DNA from: Anaerolineales bacterium
GTDB lineage: Bacteria; Chloroflexota; Anaerolineae; Anaerolineales; Villigracilaceae
DNA: 17,533 nucleotides
Direction: 5' to 3'
Assembly (NCBI GenBank): GCA_016928525.1
Contig: JAFGKO010000156.1
Coordinates: forward strand, 1-17,533
The notes beneath the pieces are model-generated. The model did not search any database and was not told the DNA's origin. It saw only the letters and a program-made list of their open reading frames with translations. Made by a program: the position numbers and the translations under genes. Below, piece after piece: positions 13,817 through 17,533 of this stretch. Numbering within the stretch: position 1 is the first letter of the stretch; each line of letters starts with the position of its first letter.

Positions 13817-15001
13817 TTAGGAAATCACACCCAACTTCTTACCCACTTCGGCAAAGGCATCCAGGCCCTGCTCCAGGTCGTCGGTCGAGTGGGCGGCCGA
13901 GATCATCACCCGGATGCGCGCCTTGCCGGGCGGCACGGTGGGATAGCCAATCGCCATCCCGAATACCCCGGCGGCGAACAATTCCCGGCTGAACTCCTGC
14001 GCCAGCGGCGCTTCGCCCAGCATGACCGGTGTGATCGGGGTGACACTTTGGCCGGTGTCGAAGCCCAACTTCTTCATTTCAGCCTTGAAGAAATCAGCAT
14101 TGGCCCACAGCCGGTCGACATACTCGGTGGATTCTTCCAACAGGTCGACCGCCGCAATGCAGGCCGCCACGTCCGGCAGGGTCATCGCCGAGGAGAACAG
14201 GAACGGCCGCCCGCGCTGGTGCAGCCATTCGACGATGGTCGGGTTCCCGGCCACCACCCCGCCCACCACGCCAAAGGCCTTGGAGAGCGTACCGACTTCA
14301 ACGTCAACCTTGCCATGCAGGTTGAAGTGATCGACGATGCCGCGCCCACCCTTACCCAGCACGCCTTCCCCGTGGGCGTCATCGACCATCAAAATCGCAT
14401 CGTAGTTCTGGGTCACGGCGTAGATTTCGTCCAATGGAGCTACGTCGCCATCCATACTGAACACGCCATCTGTCACCACCAGGGCGTGTTTGTATTTACC
14501 GCGTTCTTCCTTTAACAGCCGTTCCAGGTCGGCAGGGTCGCAGTGCTCGTAAGCGATGATCTTGGCGCGCGACAAACGGCAGCCATCGATAATGCTGGCA
14601 TGGTTCAGGCGGTCGGAGAAGATCACGTCATCTTTCCCCACCAGCGCCGGGATGGCGCCCAGGTTGGCGGTGAAACCGGACTGGAAAGTGATCGCCGATT
14701 CAACACCCTTGAATTCGGCCAGCCGCCGGTCGAGTTGTTTGTGCAGGTCCAGCGTCCCGGCGATGGTACGCACCGCCCCAGGGCCGACACCATATTGATC
14801 GGCAGCCTGCTTGGCCGCTGCCACGATCTTGGGATGGTTGGCCAACCCCAGGTAGTTGTTGGAACAAAAATTGAGCACCCGTTTGCCGTCCACTTCCAGC
14901 CAGGCCCCCTGGGGTGTACTGAGCGTGCGGATATTGTTGTATAACCCCGCGTCTTTCAAGTCTTGGATTTCCTCTTGAAGCCAGGCAAGTTTATTCGACA
15001 T
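13817..15001 (-). CDS. kbl: glycine C-acetyltransferase (2-amino-3-ketobutyrate CoA ligase)
   Basis: A 394-residue PLP enzyme of the alpha-oxoamine synthase family. The sequence shows [14 protein letters not shown] (~44-57), [11 protein letters not shown] (73-83), NHASIIDG with His134, MVDDAHGEG (D207, H210) and GTLSKAFG, where Lys241 should carry PLP. Kbl converts 2-amino-3-ketobutyrate plus CoA to glycine and acetyl-CoA, in threonine degradation or in reverse. The close relative BioF (8-amino-7-oxononanoate synthase) has the same motifs; overall similarity and start favour Kbl, but no tdh or bio genes are present to settle it. The ribosome site AGGAG is 6 nt before ATG 15001. A good extended -10 promoter lies upstream with a ~83-nt leader. 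Confidence 0.85.
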   Translation of the reverse strand: MSNKLAWLQEEIQDLKDAGLYNNIRTLSTPQGAWLEVDGKRVLNFCSNNYLGLANHPKIVAAAKQAADQYGVGPGAVRTIAGTLDLHKQLDRRLAEFKGVESAITFQSGFTANLGAIPALVGKDDVIFSDRLNHASIIDGCRLSRAKIIAYEHCDPADLERLLKEERGKYKHALVVTDGVFSMDGDVAPLDEIYAVTQNYDAILMVDDAHGEGVLGKGGRGIVDHFNLHGKVDVEVGTLSKAFGVVGGVVAGNPTIVEWLHQRGRPFLFSSAMTLPDVAACIAAVDLLEESTEYVDRLWANADFFKAEMKKLGFDTGQSVTPITPVMLGEAPLAQEFSRELFAAGVFGMAIGYPTVPPGKARIRVMISAAHSTDDLEQGLDAFAEVGKKLGVIS

Positions 15002-15054
15002 GCAATACTCCTATTTGGAAAGGTAAAATCTGTGAATTGAAGGATATCCTGTTT

Positions 15055-15087
15055 TTTGATGGCCCAATACCACACACGACCATCAAA
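15055..15087 (-). repeat. inverted repeat in the kbl leader
   Basis: TTTGATGG (15055-15062) and CCATCAAA (15080-15087) are perfect 8-bp complements with a 17-nt loop. On the kbl strand the first arm overlaps the predicted transcription start (about 15084). The palindrome AGGATATCCT (15041-15050) follows inside the leader. Neither is followed by a T-run on the kbl strand. Possible operator or leader hairpin. Confidence 0.4.
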
Positions 15088-15090
15088 GCT

Positions 15091-15119
15091 AGTATAGCAC
15101 GTTCATTAACGGATAGCAA
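15091..15119 (-). promoter_or_regulatory. extended -10 promoter for kbl
   Basis: On the minus strand TTGCTA (15119-15114) and TATACT (15096-15091) are separated by 17 nt, with TGC immediately before the -10. The predicted start is near 15084. Confidence 0.7.
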
Positions 15120-15193
15120 AATTGCTCCAGGCGATCAAAATGAGCAATTCGGGAGCTTGCAAGTTTATCAGGCGAAAACAGCCAAAATGCCTG

Positions 15194-15199
15194 TATAAT
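15194..15199 (+). promoter_or_regulatory. -10 box placing transcription start at the UPF0104 start codon
   Basis: A perfect TATAAT ends 6 nt before ATG 15206, so the transcript would begin at or next to the A of the start codon. No good -35 is seen. No ribosome site lies in front of the ATG, in keeping with a leaderless mRNA. Confidence 0.5.
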
Positions 15200-15205
15200 G
15201 TCCGG

Positions 15206-16261
15206 ATGCGCAAATTCATTACCGCGCTCGTTCTGGCACTTGGCGTGATCTTCACCCTCACCCATTTCTCAGATTTCGAAGGCATCACCGAAGTATGGCA
15301 GCAAGGTATGCGAGGCTATCTCCTGCTGGCGTTGATTGTTGAAGCTGTCTGGTTGTTCAACCTGTCGGTCTTCTTTCGCGCCGTATACCGTGCTCTGGGA
15401 ATCGAGAAACGTATTAAGAATCTGTTGGTGCTGGTGACCGCATCTTACTTCGTTGGCACAGTCACGCCGACCGGTGGAATGGGCGCGATGGTGTTATACA
15501 TCGACGATGCCCAGCGCAACGGTCACTCGACTGGACGGGCGACGGCAGCCGGGGCCTTGTACACGCTGTTCGATTTCGCCGCTTTTTTCTGCTTCCTCTC
15601 CCTCGGCTTGGCAGCCTTGTGGCGGCGAGATAACCTGACCAGTGCAGAGATCGGCGCATCGATCATCATGGTACTGGCTGCCTGCGTGCTGGCGGTGATC
15701 CTCTACCTGGCGATGCGGTCCGGTGAAAGTCTGGGTAAGTTCCTGGCCTGGGCCACACACTTGATCAACGCCCTTTTACGCCCATTCATCCAGCGCGACT
15801 ACATCCCCACGAAACGCGCCTACACGTTTAGCGCCGAATTATCCGAAGGATTGAGCGAGATTCGCAAACAACCGAGCAGCCTGGGGCTGCCATTCCTGCT
15901 GGCGCTAAACAATAAGGCGCTGCTGTTCCTAATCATGTTCCTGATCTTCAAAGCTTTCAACGTGCCTGTCTCGGCCGGTACGCTGTTCGCGGGATTCAGC
16001 GTGGCCTACCTATTCCTGATCGTTTCACCGACGCCTTCCGGCCTGGGCTTTGTAGAATTCATCCTACCGCTGACACTGTCCTCGATGTTCATCCCCATCC
16101 AGGCTGCCACGATCATCACCTTGGGTTACCGCTTCATCACCTTCTGGACCCCCTTGCTGGTCGGCATGATCGCCTTCCGGATTTACAATCACCAGGAGAT
16201 CGACCCAGTCGCTCCGGTTCCAAATTCGGCCGTATCCCAGCGCGAAAATATTGCCGGGTAA
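15206..16261 (+). CDS. UPF0104/LPG_synthase_TM family membrane protein
   Basis: A 351-residue integral membrane protein with about seven to eight hydrophobic helices; the first is at residues 4-18. Family marks are the GTVTPTGGMGAMVLYIDDAQ segment near 79-98 and SPTPSGLGFVEFILPL near 297-312, matching the PTPGGLGxxE motif of UPF0104 (the transmembrane part of lysylphosphatidylglycerol synthases and the AglD family). The soluble synthase domain of MprF is absent, so it is probably a flippase-like or lipid-modifying protein of unknown substrate. The frame is open 28 codons further upstream, but ATG 15206 fits the start of the first membrane helix and the TATAAT placement. It is transcribed divergently from kbl. 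Its stop overlaps the spacer of the tRNA promoter. Confidence 0.85.
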   Translation: MRKFITALVLALGVIFTLTHFSDFEGITEVWQQGMRGYLLLALIVEAVWLFNLSVFFRAVYRALGIEKRIKNLLVLVTASYFVGTVTPTGGMGAMVLYIDDAQRNGHSTGRATAAGALYTLFDFAAFFCFLSLGLAALWRRDNLTSAEIGASIIMVLAACVLAVILYLAMRSGESLGKFLAWATHLINALLRPFIQRDYIPTKRAYTFSAELSEGLSEIRKQPSSLGLPFLLALNNKALLFLIMFLIFKAFNVPVSAGTLFAGFSVAYLFLIVSPTPSGLGFVEFILPLTLSSMFIPIQAATIITLGYRFITFWTPLLVGMIAFRIYNHQEIDPVAPVPNSAVSQRENIAG

Positions 16262-16279
16262 TAGGTACTGTGGTAGAAT
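16251..16279 (+). promoter_or_regulatory. promoter for the tRNA cluster
   Basis: TTGCCG (16251-16256) and TAGAAT (16274-16279) are 17 nt apart, with TGG before the -10 (extended -10). It overlaps the 3' end of the UPF0104 gene. The predicted start is near 16286, 36 nt before the first tRNA. Confidence 0.7.
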
Positions 16280-16321
16280 TCAGGGCGCTCGGAGGAGAGT
16301 GACTCTGGCAGCGAACAACCT

Positions 16322-16406
<85 letters not shown>

Positions 16407-16426
16407 CTAAAAAAGAAGTTTTGTAC

Positions 16427-16515
16427 GGGGAGGTCGCATAGTCTGGTCTAGTGCGCCCGCCTGCTAAGTGGGTACCGGGGCAACTCGGTCGAGGGTTCAA
16501 ATCCCTCCCTCCCCG
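16427..16515 (+). tRNA. tRNA-Ser(GCU)
   Basis: Acceptor GGGGAGG (16427-16433) pairs with CCTCCCC (16508-16514), discriminator G16515. Anticodon stem CCCGC/GTGGG encloses loop CTGCTAA with anticodon GCT at 16463-16465. T-arm GAGGG-TTCAAAT-CCCTC. It has a long class II variable arm and no encoded CCA. It is 20 nt after tRNA-Ser(UGA), probably in the same transcript. Reads AGC/AGU. Confidence 0.96.
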
Positions 16516-16529
16516 CCTTTGAAAGCCTA

Positions 16530-16538
16530 TGGTATAAT
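16530..16538 (+). promoter_or_regulatory. extended -10 box before tRNA-Arg
   Basis: TGG-TATAAT at 16530-16538 with no good -35. It would start transcription near 16545, 36 nt before tRNA-Arg, the same distance as for the first tRNA promoter. The tRNA-Arg may have its own start in addition to read-through. Confidence 0.55.
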
Positions 16539-16580
16539 TGCCAGTCGTAATTCGAGAGAGCAAGCCTCTCAAATCTAAGT

Positions 16581-16653
16581 ACCCTCGTAGCTCAGTGGAT
16601 AGAGCACTTGCTTGCGGAGTAAGGGGTCGGGCGTTCGAATCGCCCCGAGGGTG
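16581..16653 (+). tRNA. tRNA-Arg(GCG)
   Basis: Acceptor ACCCTCG (16581-16587) pairs with CGAGGGT (16646-16652), discriminator G16653. The D-arm is GCTC-AGTGGATA-GAGC, with the GGATA loop typical of tRNA-Arg. Anticodon stem CTTGC/GTAAG (one G-U pair) encloses loop TTGCGGA with anticodon GCG at 16614-16616. T-arm GGGCG-TTCGAAT-CGCCC. No encoded CCA. A genomically encoded G34 is unusual: most bacteria read CGU/CGC with tRNA-Arg(ACG), whose A34 is edited to inosine. Confidence 0.93.
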
Positions 16654-16668
16654 CCTACATGCAGGGCG

Positions 16669-16707
16669 AAGACCGTGCCTTCAGGAGGAGACACGGTCTT
16701 TGTTTTT
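16669..16707 (+). terminator. intrinsic terminator after the tRNA cluster
   Basis: AAGACCGTG (16669-16677) and CACGGTCTT (16692-16700) form a 9-bp perfect stem with a 14-nt loop, followed by TGTTTTT. It lies 15 nt after tRNA-Arg. Confidence 0.9.
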
Positions 16708-16710
16708 AAT

Positions 16711-16867
16711 TAGGCACCAAGTGATTGGTGATCAGGCACAAAGGGGAAAAACGAGAAACTTGAACCGAAATACGAAATTCGAGAATCGTGGGGAGTGACC
16801 AGGAATCAGTAATCAGGCACCGAGGGGGAACGCGAGGGGCGAAATCCGAAATTCGTGATGCGAGAAC
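16711..16867 (+). repeat. degenerate heptad repeats, two diverged copies
   Basis: Much of this stretch can be cut into 7-mers that resemble their neighbours, for example CGAGAAA CTTGAAC (16752-16765), CGAAATA CGAAATT (16766-16779), and AGGAATC AGTAATC (16801-16814). Two related blocks can be aligned: one with ATCAGGCAC at 16731 and one with ATCAGGCAC at 16812, each running on to a CGAAATxCGAAATT core (16766 and 16840). The second is 7 nt shorter between its CGAG and CGAAAT words. Non-coding; no mobile-element feature seen. Confidence 0.6.
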
Positions 16868-16973
16868 CCTACGCCATCCGCAAACGCATCGCCCCTGGTT
16901 CACAAATAATATTGCTAAATATTTATTTCATCAATTAATTTTGCAACTACCCTGTCTGCACCACAAGACACGC

Positions 16974-17050
16974 ACCTGTAATTTGCCATTTGCAATTTGT
17001 AATTTGCATCTTTTATCTTGTACCCTGCATCTTGCATCTTCTCCCCTGCT
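16974..17050 (+). repeat. array of eleven degenerate heptamers
   Basis: Eleven consecutive 7-mers run without phase slip: ACCTGTA, ATTTGCC, ATTTGCA, ATTTGTA, ATTTGCA, TCTTTTA, TCTTGTA, CCCTGCA, TCTTGCA, TCTTCTC, CCCTGCT. The consensus is roughly WYTTGCA. It ends 3 bp before the stop codon (17056-17054) of the converging minus-strand gene. It resembles the short tandemly repeated heptamers (STRR) known from filamentous cyanobacteria, but with a different sequence and more divergence. Confidence 0.7.
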
Positions 17051-17053
17051 CTC

Positions 17054-17533
17054 CTACGGTTCCGTCACCAGTAGATCATCAAAGGCCACCACCAAGCCGC
17101 CTTCTGTTCCCGTCGCCGCCATGAACCCAACCTGACCCTCCTGCAGCAAACGATCGTGCACTACGCTCACCAGCACATCGTTGAGATAGAAAGCCAGTCG
17201 GTCATCCTCCGCAACAACCTTTAAGTGATTGCTTTCAGTTTGCAGGACCTCATCCGGCGGGCGTGCCCAGCAGCGCGTGGCAAAATCGGTTGAACCGGTA
17301 AAGGGCACGTACACATCCTGCCCGGCGTAGAAAGCGCAGTAACCGCCCTGACTGCCAAGCACAAAAGCATAACGATCCTGCCCTGCTACCCGGAACACGA
17401 ACCCGTAGTAATAATCCCCACCGGATGGCTCGGCCAGCACACTTGCATCAGCTTCCATCACGAAATTCCCCAGCGTTTCGCTCAGGCAGCGCGCCTGCAC
17501 GATCGCATCGGCCGGCCCAACTTGAAGCTGGTA
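17054..17533 (-). CDS. LamG/DUF1080-like domain protein (3' part, cut by window edge)
   Basis: The frame is open from the right edge to TAG (17056-17054), 159 codons; the true start is beyond the window, and the internal GTG at 17500 is not a natural start. The visible part looks like a concanavalin-like jelly-roll domain: GDYYYGFVFRVAGQDRYAFV, then YCAFYAG, NHLKVVAEDDRLAFYLNDV, VVHDRLLQEGQVGFMAATG and VAFDDLLVTEP at the very end. This order (GFVFR, YxFxV, LKVxxxGxxxxxYxNG, GxVGLxA, VxFDDxxV) is that of LamG/DUF1080 (3-keto-disaccharide hydrolase-like) domains, which bind or cleave glycans or mediate adhesion, often at the C-terminus of secreted proteins or lipoproteins. The N-terminal half is needed to say more. 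Confidence 0.75.
   Translation of the reverse strand, partial: YQLQVGPADAIVQARCLSETLGNFVMEADASVLAEPSGGDYYYGFVFRVAGQDRYAFVLGSQGGYCAFYAGQDVYVPFTGSTDFATRCWARPPDEVLQTESNHLKVVAEDDRLAFYLNDVLVSVVHDRLLQEGQVGFMAATGTEGGLVVAFDDLLVTEP

Noticed and set aside
13775..14515. Plus-strand 246-codon frame opposite kbl
   Set aside because: It lies antisense to an intact conserved enzyme, is rich in Arg/His/Gly as expected from GC-skewed third positions, and has no ribosome site.
16538..16798. Plus-strand 86-codon frame across tRNA-Arg
   Set aside because: It contains RSSVDRALACGVRGRAFESP, a translation of the tRNA itself; a common annotation artefact.
16711..17050. CRISPR array
   Set aside because: Units are 7 nt, degenerate and adjacent, with no spacers of constant length and no cas genes.

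Overview
The window looks like chromosomal DNA of a Chloroflexota bacterium, most likely Anaerolineae. This is inferred from gene content and style (MalT-like/SARP regulator, tandem GAF-HD-GYP proteins, an Os1348-like small protein, tRNAs without encoded CCA, degenerate intergenic heptad repeats); no rRNA or other decisive marker is present. Most genes are housekeeping. The stretch from about 7281 to 9800 is visibly more A/T-rich than its flanks and holds the least ordinary genes.

Layout. 1-259 (-): 5' part of an RdgB/HAM1 nucleotide pyrophosphatase gene. 421-2379 (+): a consensus extended -10 promoter, a palindromic leader, a YceD/DUF177 gene, an RpoD-type sigma factor gene and its terminator. 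2384-3614 (-): a small DUF1232-like membrane protein and an NfuA-like Fe-S carrier. 4056-7280 (+): a 1074-residue STAND/TPR regulator with a C-terminal SARP-like DNA-binding and BTAD region. 7281-8136: regulatory-looking DNA with short repeats around a 52-codon gene with a strong ribosome site. 8137-10915 (+): an Os1348-like 72-residue protein, then two paralogous GAF-HD-GYP proteins. 10912-12993 (+): promoter, a methionine-rich 36-codon reading frame, an intrinsic terminator and metG. 13062-13607 (+): GNAT acetyltransferase. 13622-15001 (-): a 39-codon reading frame and kbl. 15206-16261 (+): UPF0104 membrane protein, apparently leaderless. 16322-16653 (+): tRNA-Ser(UGA), tRNA-Ser(GCU), tRNA-Arg(GCG). 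16711-17050: degenerate heptad repeats. 17054-17533 (-): 3' part of a secreted or surface-type LamG-like protein.

Two places may be undescribed systems. First, metG lies behind what resembles a peptide-leader attenuator: a promoter overlapping the preceding stop codon, a 36-codon frame with Met at codons 17-19, 21, 22 and 24, a terminator, and a 7-nt segment in the leader frame complementary to the terminator's left arm. This would couple methionyl-tRNA synthetase expression to Met-tRNA charging by ribosome stalling. Second, the 52-residue peptide (possibly releasing a Gly-rich C-terminal tail) and the RiPP-leader-like protein sit between a TPR regulator and two HD-GYP proteins, which suggests a peptide-to-cyclic-dinucleotide signalling locus. 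Both are inferences from sequence alone.
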